Shown here piece after piece: positions 35,064 to 42,750 of a stretch of DNA of 64,000 nt. The notes below the pieces were generated by a model. That model ran no database searches, was not told the origin of the DNA, and was given only the letters and a program-made list of their open reading frames with translations. The stretch spans positions 372,001 to 436,000 of the forward strand of contig NZ_CP066802.1 of assembly GCF_016598775.1 (NCBI RefSeq). The letters run 5' to 3'. This DNA comes from Actinomyces weissii (GTDB lineage Bacteria; Actinomycetota; Actinomycetes; Actinomycetales; Actinomycetaceae). The position numbers and the translations under genes are program-made. Position 1 is the stretch's first letter, and every line of letters begins with the position of its first letter.

Positions 35064-35201
35064 GCCGCTGGTACGCGCCGCCCGACGGCGGTGAGGTGCA
35101 GAGGCGGCTGGGTGAGCGGCGGCGGGCGACGTCGTCGTTGCGTGTGCGGGCAGGTGCAGGGGGCACTGGTTCGTGTCAGTGCCTGTAGATAGCCTGAGGG
35201 C

Positions 35202-35834
35202 ATGGCCTTCACCTTTGACACGGACCTGCCCCCGGAGATCTACCCCTTCGCCTGGCTGCTAGGCACCTGGCGCGGCTACGGCATCCTCACCTACGGGGAT
35301 ACCGTGCCGGAGCAGGCGGTGTACCAGGAGATGGTCTTTGACCATGACGGCGGCCCCTACATGCGGCAGACCACCACTATCTGGACGGTGGACGCCACCC
35401 GCTCGGAGAACCTGGACTTTGAGATGCCGGGTCTGGAGGGGGCCAGCAGGCTGGCACGCGCCCAGGTCTGGTCCACGGAGACCTGCTACTGGCGTCCGGT
35501 CGGCCAGCAGCAGCCTGACGCCGACGACGCCGACCCCAGGACCCCCGTAACCTCCTTGGAGCTGGTCTCCACCGACCCGGCCGGGCACGTGGCCGTGTGG
35601 GAGGGCTGGATCCAGGGGCCGCGCGCGCAGGTGGGTACCCAGGCGGTGGGGCGCACCCGTACCTCGGCGGAGGTGCGGGAGATGACCCGCATGTTCGGGC
35701 TCGTGGGCGGGGACCTCATGTGGACCCAGGACCTGGCGGCCTTCGGCAACCAGGAGCTGAGCACCTACGCCTCGGGCCGGCTGGGGCGGGTGGAGGACCC
35801 CCAGTCCGGTGCGGGCTCCACCCCTGGGGCCTGA
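35202..35834 (+). CDS. FABP-like heme-binding protein (nitrobindin family)
   Basis: A 210-residue protein with the nitrobindin motif LLGTWRGYG near the N-terminus, HDGGPYMRQTTTIW in the barrel and LELVSTDPAGHVAVWEGWI. The family forms a 10-stranded barrel binding heme through a C-terminal His. The usual His in this part is not obvious here, so heme binding is uncertain. TAGCCT lies 6 nt before the ATG, indicating a leaderless transcript. It is followed one base later by ygfZ. Confidence 0.9.
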   Translation: MAFTFDTDLPPEIYPFAWLLGTWRGYGILTYGDTVPEQAVYQEMVFDHDGGPYMRQTTTIWTVDATRSENLDFEMPGLEGASRLARAQVWSTETCYWRPVGQQQPDADDADPRTPVTSLELVSTDPAGHVAVWEGWIQGPRAQVGTQAVGRTRTSAEVREMTRMFGLVGGDLMWTQDLAAFGNQELSTYASGRLGRVEDPQSGAGSTPGA

Positions 35835-35835
35835 G

Positions 35836-37365
35836 ATGAGACCTTCTGCGCTGCTGAGCTGGCCCGGGGCGGTCGCCTTCCCGGGGGACGAGGGGCAGAC
35901 GGCGCCGCCAGGTGACGGCCTGGAGGGGGCGTCGGCGGACGGCCTCTCCCATCCTGAGGGTGCCGCGCCGCACCACGGGCCGGGGGTGACGCCGCAGCCG
36001 TTCGCGGGGGCTGCTGAGGCTCGGGGGCTGGCTCCGGCCTTACAGGAGGCTCGGCCTGGCGGGCCGTCGGCGGGGGCTGCCGCACCGTTGCTGGTGGATG
36101 CGACCGTGCCCGCCCACTACGGCTCACCTACCCGCGAGCAGGTCGCCCTGCTGGAGGGGCGGGCGGTGACAGCCCTGGCCAGCGACGTCGTCGAGGTCAC
36201 GGGGCCGGACCGCCTCAGCTGGCTGACCACCTTGAGCAGCCAGCTGCATACGGGGCTCGGGCCGCAGCACCCGGGCGTGGAGGCGCTGGTCCTGGACGCC
36301 CAGGGGCACGTGGCTCACGCCTACGCGGCGATCGACGACGGCGCCGCCACCTACCTGCTCACCGACGCCGGGCGCGGGCCGGGGCTGGCCCAGTTCCTGG
36401 ACTCCATGCGCTTCATGCTGCGCGTACAGGTGCAGGTGCGTGAGGACCTGGCCGTGCTGGGGGTGATGGGCCCTGGGCGTGAGCTCCTGGAGGCTGCGGC
36501 CGCCGGTGCCAGGGCGCTTGTGGGGACCTGGCACGACCCGTGGCCGGGGGTGGTAGAGGGTGGCACTGCCTACGACGTCGGCCTGGCTGCGGAGGGCAGG
36601 CCCTTCAGGCACCCGGGTGCAGGCTGGGCGGCCTGGTGGATGCTGGTGCGGGCCGAGTCGCTGCTGGAGGTCGTGAAGCGTTTCCTGAGCGGGGCTGTGG
36701 GTGGCGCGCTCCCAAGCGCTGCGGCGGGGGCTGTGCCTGCAGCTGGTGTGGCTGGTTCCCCGGGTGGCCTGGGGGCGGTGGGGGCGGCCGCAGGTGCTGT
36801 GCCAGGCTCCCGGTTCGGCCGGTGCCTGGCCGGGGCTATGGCCTGGGAGGCCCTGCGGGTGGAGGCGGGACGCCCTCGTCTGGTGCGGGAGGCTGATGAG
36901 CGCAGCATCCCCAACGAGCTGGACTGGCTGCGGACCGCCGTGCACCTCTCCAAGGGCTGCTACCCGGGCCAGGAGACGGTGGCCCGCACCCTGAACCTCG
37001 GGCGCCCGCCCCGCCGCCTGACCATCCTGCAGCTTGACGGCCTGAGCGGCGACCTGCCGCAGCCGGGGGCGGTCGTGCGCCTGGGGGACCGGCCGGTGGG
37101 ACGTGTCACCAGCGTGGCCTGGCACCACGAGCTCGGGCCGATCGCCTTGGCGCTCCTGCGCCGGAGCACGCCCCTGGAGGCGGCGCTGCTGGTAGACGTC
37201 GAAGGGCCGGAGCCCGACCCGGCTGCCGCTGCGGCAGGCGCACGGGTGGCGGCGGCCCAGGAGCCGCTCGTCACCCCCGAAGGCAAGGCCCGGGTCTCCC
37301 CGGAGCGGCGTCCTGGCGAGGGCCTGCGGCCTGTTGGTGGGCAGCGCCCCGGCCTCCTGCGCTGA
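35836..37365 (+). CDS. ygfZ: Folate-binding YgfZ/GcvT-like protein
   Basis: A 509-residue protein with the diagnostic KGCYPGQETVAR (about 372-383), the YgfZ signature with its conserved Cys. YgfZ proteins help maintain iron-sulfur clusters using folate. Residues 1-90 are an Ala/Gly/Pro-rich head, and residues about 285-330 contain a low-complexity Gly/Ala insert (GAVGGALPSAAAGAVPAAG), which makes it longer than the usual 330-370 residues. It starts 1 nt after the nitrobindin stop. Confidence 0.92.
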   Translation: MRPSALLSWPGAVAFPGDEGQTAPPGDGLEGASADGLSHPEGAAPHHGPGVTPQPFAGAAEARGLAPALQEARPGGPSAGAAAPLLVDATVPAHYGSPTREQVALLEGRAVTALASDVVEVTGPDRLSWLTTLSSQLHTGLGPQHPGVEALVLDAQGHVAHAYAAIDDGAATYLLTDAGRGPGLAQFLDSMRFMLRVQVQVREDLAVLGVMGPGRELLEAAAAGARALVGTWHDPWPGVVEGGTAYDVGLAAEGRPFRHPGAGWAAWWMLVRAESLLEVVKRFLSGAVGGALPSAAAGAVPAAGVAGSPGGLGAVGAAAGAVPGSRFGRCLAGAMAWEALRVEAGRPRLVREADERSIPNELDWLRTAVHLSKGCYPGQETVARTLNLGRPPRRLTILQLDGLSGDLPQPGAVVRLGDRPVGRVTSVAWHHELGPIALALLRRSTPLEAALLVDVEGPEPDPAAAAAGARVAAAQEPLVTPEGKARVSPERRPGEGLRPVGGQRPGLLR

Positions 37366-37488
37366 GCCTGCGCTGAGCCTGCGCTGAGCAGGGCCGCCCC
37401 GCCGTCTGTGGGATGGCGCGGGCTGGAGGCCGTGGAAGGGGGCGCTATATGCCCACGCGCCCCGCTCGGGTCTATTACGGGTCGTGTT

Positions 37489-37740
37489 CTATGACTGCAC
37501 GACACTGGGTGGGCTCAACAGGTCGTTGCAACACTGGTTCCGTGGAGTGATCGTAGTTGTTCCTCGAAGTACCTCTGCTGGGGTCCTCCAGCCCGAGGTA
37601 CTGCGGGTCGTGTTGCTGAGGGTGCGGGAGACGGCTTCAAGGTCGGCGGCGCTCCAGCGGGACAGGTCAGTGCCCTTGGGCAATTACTGGCGCAGCAGCC
37701 TGTTGGTGCTCTCGTTGCTGGGGTCCTGGGTCCCTGGGGC
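37489..37740 (-). pseudogene. IS30-family transposase C-terminal remnant
   Basis: The minus strand reads SNESTNRLLRQ, stop, LPKGTDLSRWSAADLEAVSR, then GWRTPAEVL. This is the conserved end of IS30 transposases (SNENTNGLLRQYFPKGTDLS...GWRTPxE). The Tyr codon is a TAA stop. The sequence GGTCGTTGCAACACTGG (near 37520) looks like the right inverted repeat of such an element. The 5' part is missing from about 37740. The rest of the 37366-37800 gap holds no gene. Confidence 0.8.
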
Positions 37741-37800
37741 CCGGTCTGCTGGGTGTTGACCCGCAGTGGTGCCAACGGCCAGGGCAGATAGAGTGGGCGG

Positions 37801-38178
37801 GTGAGCATCCTCAACCTGATTGCGTACTGGGTGGCCCGGACGGTGGGGTACCTCTGGCTGGGCGCCAACCTGATCGCCCTGGGGCTGGGCCTGTGGGCCG
37901 TGGTAGACGCCGCGCAGCGGCCGGCTGAGCACTTCATTGCCGCAGGCAAGCGCACCAAGGGCTTCTGGCTGGCAGTCACGGCGGTGAGTGTGGCGGTGGT
38001 CGTGCTCACGGGCTTTGGCTCGATGTTCGGGGTCATTGGCTGTGTGGCCTCCGCCGTCTACCTCACGGACGTCCGACCGGCCTTGCAGCAGTTCGCGCCG
38101 GTCAAGGTGCGCGGCTCTGTCCGTCCCTTCAACCGCGGCGGCCAGTCCCGCCCTGACGAGCGCGACTGGCGGCGCTGA
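37801..38178 (+). CDS. DUF2516 family membrane protein
   Basis: A 125-residue protein with two or three hydrophobic helices (residues 3-35, 55-90) and the DUF2516 pattern ([44 protein letters not shown]). The function of the family is unknown. The GTG start has TAGAGT exactly 6 nt upstream, the leaderless spacing. Its stop overlaps the dtd start by one base. Confidence 0.92.
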   Translation: MSILNLIAYWVARTVGYLWLGANLIALGLGLWAVVDAAQRPAEHFIAAGKRTKGFWLAVTAVSVAVVVLTGFGSMFGVIGCVASAVYLTDVRPALQQFAPVKVRGSVRPFNRGGQSRPDERDWRR

Positions 38179-38633
38179 TGCGTGCCGTCCTGCAGCGTGT
38201 GAACCGGGCTGCCGTGCTGGTTGACGGCGAGGTGGTCGGCCAGATCACGCGCCCGGGCCTGCTGGCGCTAGTGGGGGCGACCCACGACGACGGCCCCGCC
38301 CAGGTGGAGACGGTGGCCCGCAAGATCGCGGAGCTGCGGCTCTTTGACGGGCCCGGCCCGGACGGCGACCAGCCGGGCCATGAGGTCTCGGTGTCCGACC
38401 TCGGTGCCCCCGTGCTGGTGGTCTCCCAGTTCACCCTGTACGCGGACGTGCGCAAAGGCCGCCGCCCCTCCTGGAACCAGGCGGCCCCAGGGCCCGTGGC
38501 TGAGCCTCTGGTGGAGGCGGTGGTCGCCGCGCTGCGCCAGCGGGGCGTGGAGGTGGCGACGGGTCGTTTCGGCGCCGACATGCGCATAGACATGGAGGCC
38601 GACGGGCCGGTGACGATCCTGGTGGAGGTCTGA
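38178..38633 (+). CDS. dtd: D-aminoacyl-tRNA deacylase
   Basis: A 151-residue enzyme that removes mischarged D-amino acids (and glycine) from tRNA. The SQFTLYAD motif, the N-terminal [20 protein letters not shown] strand pattern and the RPSWNQAAP segment are typical of DTD. In DTD the cross-subunit Gly-cisPro is in the second segment; here APGPVAEPL is the equivalent. The ATG overlaps the DUF2516 stop (TGATG), so they are co-translated. About 36 bp of the gene's 3' end is repeated just after it, near 38664-38716. Confidence 0.95.
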   Translation: MRAVLQRVNRAAVLVDGEVVGQITRPGLLALVGATHDDGPAQVETVARKIAELRLFDGPGPDGDQPGHEVSVSDLGAPVLVVSQFTLYADVRKGRRPSWNQAAPGPVAEPLVEAVVAALRQRGVEVATGRFGADMRIDMEADGPVTILVEV

Positions 38634-38989
38634 GGGCTGGTGTGTGGTCAGTGGCGCGGAGGCCGACGGTGGGGTGTTGTGGCCGACGGGCCGGTGACGA
38701 TCCTGGTGGAAGCCTGACCGCATGAGACCTTCACTGCCGCCGCCGCCCGCCTGGTCCGGGCCGCGCGGCCGGTGGCCCGGCTGATGACGCACGGGATGCT
38801 CCACGGCCTACGCCGTCGCACCCGGGCTTGAGCCACCCAGGCTCAACCTTGACTCACGCCCACTGCGAACAGCGGCATGGCCGAAACACCGCCCCGGTTA
38901 GCCTAGGCAGCACGTGCTTAGCGGGTGCCTGGGCTCCCCAAGAGCCCTCCCCACCCGCCCCACGGACCCCACGTGCCGAGGAGAATCCA
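38634..38989. promoter_or_regulatory. clpC upstream region
   Basis: No gene is visible. A partial copy of the dtd 3' end (GACGGGCCGGTGACGATCCT) lies at about 38687-38706. TTGACT (38849-38854) and TAGCCT (38899-38904) are possible promoter parts but not at the right spacing for one promoter. ACTGCGAACAGCGG recalls, weakly, the GCG-rich ClgR sites seen upstream of clp genes in actinobacteria. Confidence 0.4.
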
Positions 38990-41617
38990 GTGTTTGAACG
39001 CTTTACGGACCGCGCCCGCCGAGTAGTCGTCCTGGCCCAGGACGAGGCGCGCGCGCTGAGCCACAACTACATCGGCACGGAGCACCTCCTGCTTGGCCTC
39101 ATCCACGAGGGGGAGGGTGTGGCCGCCAAGGCCCTGGAGTCCATGGACATCTCCCTGGACGCCACCCGCGCCCAGGTCATCGAGATCATTGGTGAGGGCC
39201 AGTCCGCCCCCACCGGCCACATCCCCTTCACCCCGCGCGCCAAGAAGGTGCTGGAGCTCTCCCTGCGGGAGGCCCTCCAGCTATCCCACAACTACATCGG
39301 CACGGAGCACATCCTGCTGGGCCTGCTGCGCGAGGGGGAGGGCGTGGCCGCCCAGGTGCTCACCAACCTGGGGGCGGACCTCTCCGGCGTGCGCCAGACC
39401 GTCATGCAGATGCTCTCCGGCTACGAGGGTAAGGAGACGGTCAACGCGGGTGGCCCGTCCAAGGAGGGCACTCCCTCCGGCTCCGCGATCCTGGACCAGT
39501 TCGGCCGCAACCTGACCGCCGCCGCCCGCGAGGGCAAGCTGGACCCCGTCATCGGCCGTTTCGAGGAGCGGGAGCGGGTCATGCAGATCCTCTCCCGGCG
39601 CACCAAGAACAACCCGGTGCTGATCGGTGAGCCCGGCGTGGGCAAGACCGCCGTCGTCGAGGGGCTGGCGCAGGCGATCGTGCACGGTGACGTCCCCGAG
39701 ACGCTGCGTGACAAGCACCTGTACTCCCTGGACATGGGCTCCCTGGTGGCGGGATCCCGCTACCGTGGTGACTTTGAGGAGCGCCTCAAGAAGGTGCTCA
39801 AGGAGGTGCGCACCCGCGGAGACATCGTCCTGTTCATTGACGAGATCCACACCCTGGTGGGGGCGGGGGCCGCTGAGGGCGCGGTTGACGCTGCCAGCAT
39901 CCTCAAGCCCATGCTGGCCCGTGGGGAGCTGCAGACCATTGGTGCCACCACCCTGGAGGAGTACCGCAAGATCGAGAAGGACGCCGCCCTGGAGCGCCGC
40001 TTCCAGCCGGTGACCGTGGACCAGCCCACCATCGAGGAGACCATCGCGATCCTCAAGGGGCTGCGGGACCGCTACGAGGCCTTCCACCGGGTGGTCATCA
40101 CCGACGAGGCCATTGAGGCCGCCGCCAAGCTCGCGGACCGCTACGTCAACGACCGCTTCCTGCCGGACAAGGCCATCGACCTGGTGGACGAGGCCGGGGC
40201 CCGCCTGCGTATCCGCCGCATGACCGCCCCGCCTGAGCTGCGGGAGATCGACGACCAGATCGCCGCCGTCAAGCGCGAGAAGGAGTCCGCGATCGACGAC
40301 CAGGACTTTGAGCGCGCCGCCGCCCTGCGGGACGACGAGCACCGCCTGGCCGAGAAGCGCGCTGCCAAGGAGAAGGCCTGGAAGTCCGGGGACCTGGACC
40401 AGGTGGCCGAGGTGGACGAGAACCTGATCGCCGAGGTGCTGGCCATGAGCACCGGCATCCCGGTGGTCAAGCTGACCGAGGCGGAGTCCGCCAAGCTGCT
40501 CAACATGGAGGCGGAGCTGCACAAGCGGATCATCGGCCAGGACAAGGCTATCGAGGCCCTGTCCAAGTCGATCCGCCGCACCCGCGCGGGCCTGAAGGAC
40601 CCCAAGCGTCCCGGTGGCTCCTTCATCTTCGCCGGTCCCACGGGTGTGGGCAAGACCGAGCTGGCCAAGGCCCTGGCGGAGTTCCTGTTCGACGACGAGG
40701 CCGCGCTGATCCAGATGGACATGTCGGAGTTCGCGGAGAAGCACACGGTCTCGCGGCTCTTTGGGGCGCCCCCCGGCTACGTCGGCTACGACGAGGGCGG
40801 CCAGCTGACCGAGAAGGTGCGGCGGCGCCCCTTCTCCGTGGTGCTCTTTGACGAGGTGGAGAAGGCCCACCCGGACATCTTCAACTCGCTGCTGCAGATC
40901 CTGGAGGACGGGCACCTGTCTGACGCCCAGGGCCGGGTGGTGGACTTCAAGAACACCGTCATCATCATGACGACGAACCTCGGTTCCAAGGACATCGGCA
41001 AGTCCGTGGCCACTGGTTTCCAGTCGACGGAGGCCGGGACCATGGACTACGAGGAGATGAAGAGCCACGTGAACCGTGAGCTCAAGCAGCAGTTCCGCCC
41101 CGAGTTCCTCAACCGGGTGGACGAGCTGATCGTCTTCCCGCAGCTGACCAAGCCGGAGGTGCGTCAGATCGTGGACCTGATGATCGCGCGCCTGGACAAG
41201 CGCCTGGCGGAGCAGGAGATGACCATCGTCCTGACCGAGGCCGCCAAGGACCTGCTGTCTGAGCGGGGCTTCGACCCGGTGCTGGGGGCCCGCCCGCTGC
41301 GCCGTGCGATCCAGCGCGACATCGAGGACGCCCTGAGCGAGAAGATCCTCTTCGGGGAGATCGAGCGTGGCCAGAAGGTCACGGTGGACGCCGTGGGTGA
41401 GGGGCTGCTCGGTGAGTTCACCTTCAAGGGTGAGCCCTGGGCCGGGCACGTCAAGGACGAGGACGCGGCGGTGGCGGCGGCTGAGGCGGCGGTCGCGGCC
41501 GTGGATGAGGCTCAGGGTGGTACCGCTGGTGACGACGGTGGCCGTGCTGCCGCCGCCGACCCCGTCCCGATCGACGACGCCGCCGCCGTCCGCGAGACCG
41601 GGACATATGGCTCGTGA
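38990..41617 (+). CDS. clpC: ATP-dependent Clp protease ATP-binding subunit ClpC
   Basis: An 875-residue AAA+ unfoldase for the ClpP protease. It has two N-domain repeats ([17 protein letters not shown] and [17 protein letters not shown]), AAA1 with Walker A GEPGVGKT and LFIDEIHT, a UVR-like motif ([20 protein letters not shown]), and AAA2 with GPTGVGKTE and a [13 protein letters not shown] end. The GTG at 38990 has GAGGAG 7 nt upstream and starts with [13 protein letters not shown], as usual. The last eight residues (RETGTYGS) and stop codon come from a dispersed repeat, so the natural C-terminus has been replaced or extended. Confidence 0.97.
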   Translation: MFERFTDRARRVVVLAQDEARALSHNYIGTEHLLLGLIHEGEGVAAKALESMDISLDATRAQVIEIIGEGQSAPTGHIPFTPRAKKVLELSLREALQLSHNYIGTEHILLGLLREGEGVAAQVLTNLGADLSGVRQTVMQMLSGYEGKETVNAGGPSKEGTPSGSAILDQFGRNLTAAAREGKLDPVIGRFEERERVMQILSRRTKNNPVLIGEPGVGKTAVVEGLAQAIVHGDVPETLRDKHLYSLDMGSLVAGSRYRGDFEERLKKVLKEVRTRGDIVLFIDEIHTLVGAGAAEGAVDAASILKPMLARGELQTIGATTLEEYRKIEKDAALERRFQPVTVDQPTIEETIAILKGLRDRYEAFHRVVITDEAIEAAAKLADRYVNDRFLPDKAIDLVDEAGARLRIRRMTAPPELREIDDQIAAVKREKESAIDDQDFERAAALRDDEHRLAEKRAAKEKAWKSGDLDQVAEVDENLIAEVLAMSTGIPVVKLTEAESAKLLNMEAELHKRIIGQDKAIEALSKSIRRTRAGLKDPKRPGGSFIFAGPTGVGKTELAKALAEFLFDDEAALIQMDMSEFAEKHTVSRLFGAPPGYVGYDEGGQLTEKVRRRPFSVVLFDEVEKAHPDIFNSLLQILEDGHLSDAQGRVVDFKNTVIIMTTNLGSKDIGKSVATGFQSTEAGTMDYEEMKSHVNRELKQQFRPEFLNRVDELIVFPQLTKPEVRQIVDLMIARLDKRLAEQEMTIVLTEAAKDLLSERGFDPVLGARPLRRAIQRDIEDALSEKILFGEIERGQKVTVDAVGEGLLGEFTFKGEPWAGHVKDEDAAVAAAEAAVAAVDEAQGGTAGDDGGRAAAADPVPIDDAAAVRETGTYGS

Positions 41618-41652
41618 GACCGGTAAGGTCAGCCTAAGTTCCTGTGGATAAC
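41591..41652 (+). repeat. Dispersed 22-bp-unit repeat element, copy d, overlapping the clpC end
   Basis: GCGAGACCGGGACATATG, GTGAGACCGG, TAAGGTCAGCCTAAG dyad and TGTGGATAA (41643-41651, the complement of a DnaA box). The clpC stop codon is inside the first unit. Confidence 0.88.
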
Positions 41653-41721
41653 GGGGTGCTGGTGCCGCCCGGGACTGGGTTGGTACGGCCGTAGCTGCTG
41701 GGGCGCTCCCCGTCCGTGTTT

Positions 41722-41802
41722 CGCGAGACCGGGACATATGGCTCGCGAGACCGGGACATATGTACCGCGAGACCGGTAAGGGTGGCCTTAGTTGTGGGTA
41801 AC
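41722..41802 (+). repeat. Dispersed 22-bp-unit repeat element, copy e
   Basis: Two GCGAGACCGGGACATATG units at an exact 22-bp period (followed by GCTC and TACC), GCGAGACCGG, TAAGGGTGGCCTTAG dyad and a one-mismatch DnaA-box-like TTGTGGGTAA. It lies in the 1.1-kb clpC-ppdK gap, which also contains copies d and f and a 50-bp tandem repeat. Confidence 0.85.
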
Positions 41803-42239
41803 TCGGTCAGGACTGGGGTCCTGTCGCATGGCATCCGGGGCCTCTGGCTGGTCTATCCGCTGGTCGCACGCACGGCGGCGCGAGCCCGGGGGGTAGGGCT
41901 TTTCGTTGCAATTACGCCCAATACCTGGCAACACGCTCCGGCCTGCTGCCTCGTGCGCCCCGGCCAATTGCGCAATGACGACGGCGCTGCACACCTCGCG
42001 CCGCCCACCCCACCACCGGGCGCCCGAAAACACTGGAATCCAAACACCAGTCTGGCTCCATGTGCAGCAAGCAGCCGCCGGGCGCCAGCATCCCCGCCCG
42101 CCCATGGCCACGTATGCCCTGTCACTACCGCTCGGAACCCCGGTCCCCAGAACGCCCCACCACCACAACGCTAAAGCCGTCGCCAAGGTCAGCGGACAGT
42201 CCCGCCACCGGTGCCCGCCAGCCCCCAAGGGTCACCCCA

Positions 42240-42342
42240 GCTATCCACAGCTAAGGCCACCCTTACCGGTCTCGCGGTACATATGTCCCGGTCTCGCGAG
42301 CCATAAGTCCCGGTCTCGCGAGACCGGTAAGGGGGACCTAAG
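42240..42342. repeat. Dispersed 22-bp-unit repeat element, copy f, with two ends
   Basis: This copy has a terminal CTATCCACA and CTAAGGCCACCCTTACCGG on the left, units in the middle (CGGTACATATGTCCCGG and CCATAAGTCCCGG) and a CCGGTAAGGGGGACCTAAG dyad on the right. It is therefore flanked by inverted ends, unlike the one-ended copies. Confidence 0.8.
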
Positions 42343-42430
42343 CCAGAGACCTTGCAACTGCCCTGCGGCCACAGAGCCCCTCCCAAGCCGCACCACCGCC
42401 GCGACGCTAACCCCACCGTCGGCCTCCGAC

Positions 42431-42600
42431 AGCCCTCACCGCCAGCCCCGCCGTCGGCGCCTGCCATCCCCGTCGGTGTCCGACAGCGCCTCCAGCCCCG
42501 CCGTCGGTGTCTGCCATCCCCGTCGGTGTCCGACAGCGCTTCCAGTCCCGCCGTCGGTGTCTGCCATCCCCGTCGGTGTCCGACAGCGTCTCCAACTCCA
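42431..42600. repeat. 50-bp tandem repeat upstream of ppdK
   Basis: About 3.3 units with CGACAGCG at 42481, 42531 and 42581 and GCCGTCGGTGTCTGCCATCC in each. 50 bp is not a multiple of three and no gene is inferred. It ends about 150 bp before the ppdK start. Confidence 0.85.
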
Positions 42601-42750
42601 CCAGCCGCCGCCCACCAGCGACCAAACCAGCCCCTTCCTGGGCGCAGACCTTTTGGCGCTAGGACCTCTGTCACATACAGTGGCCCTGTGGGCGCCCAGG
42701 CGGCGCCGTCCTGCCTGTTCCAACCAGCCGATGAGCAGAAAGGGGCAACG

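Noticed and set aside
39281..41737. 818-codon frame antisense to clpC
   Set aside because: Shadow of a highly conserved gene; low-complexity composition and no recognisable domain.
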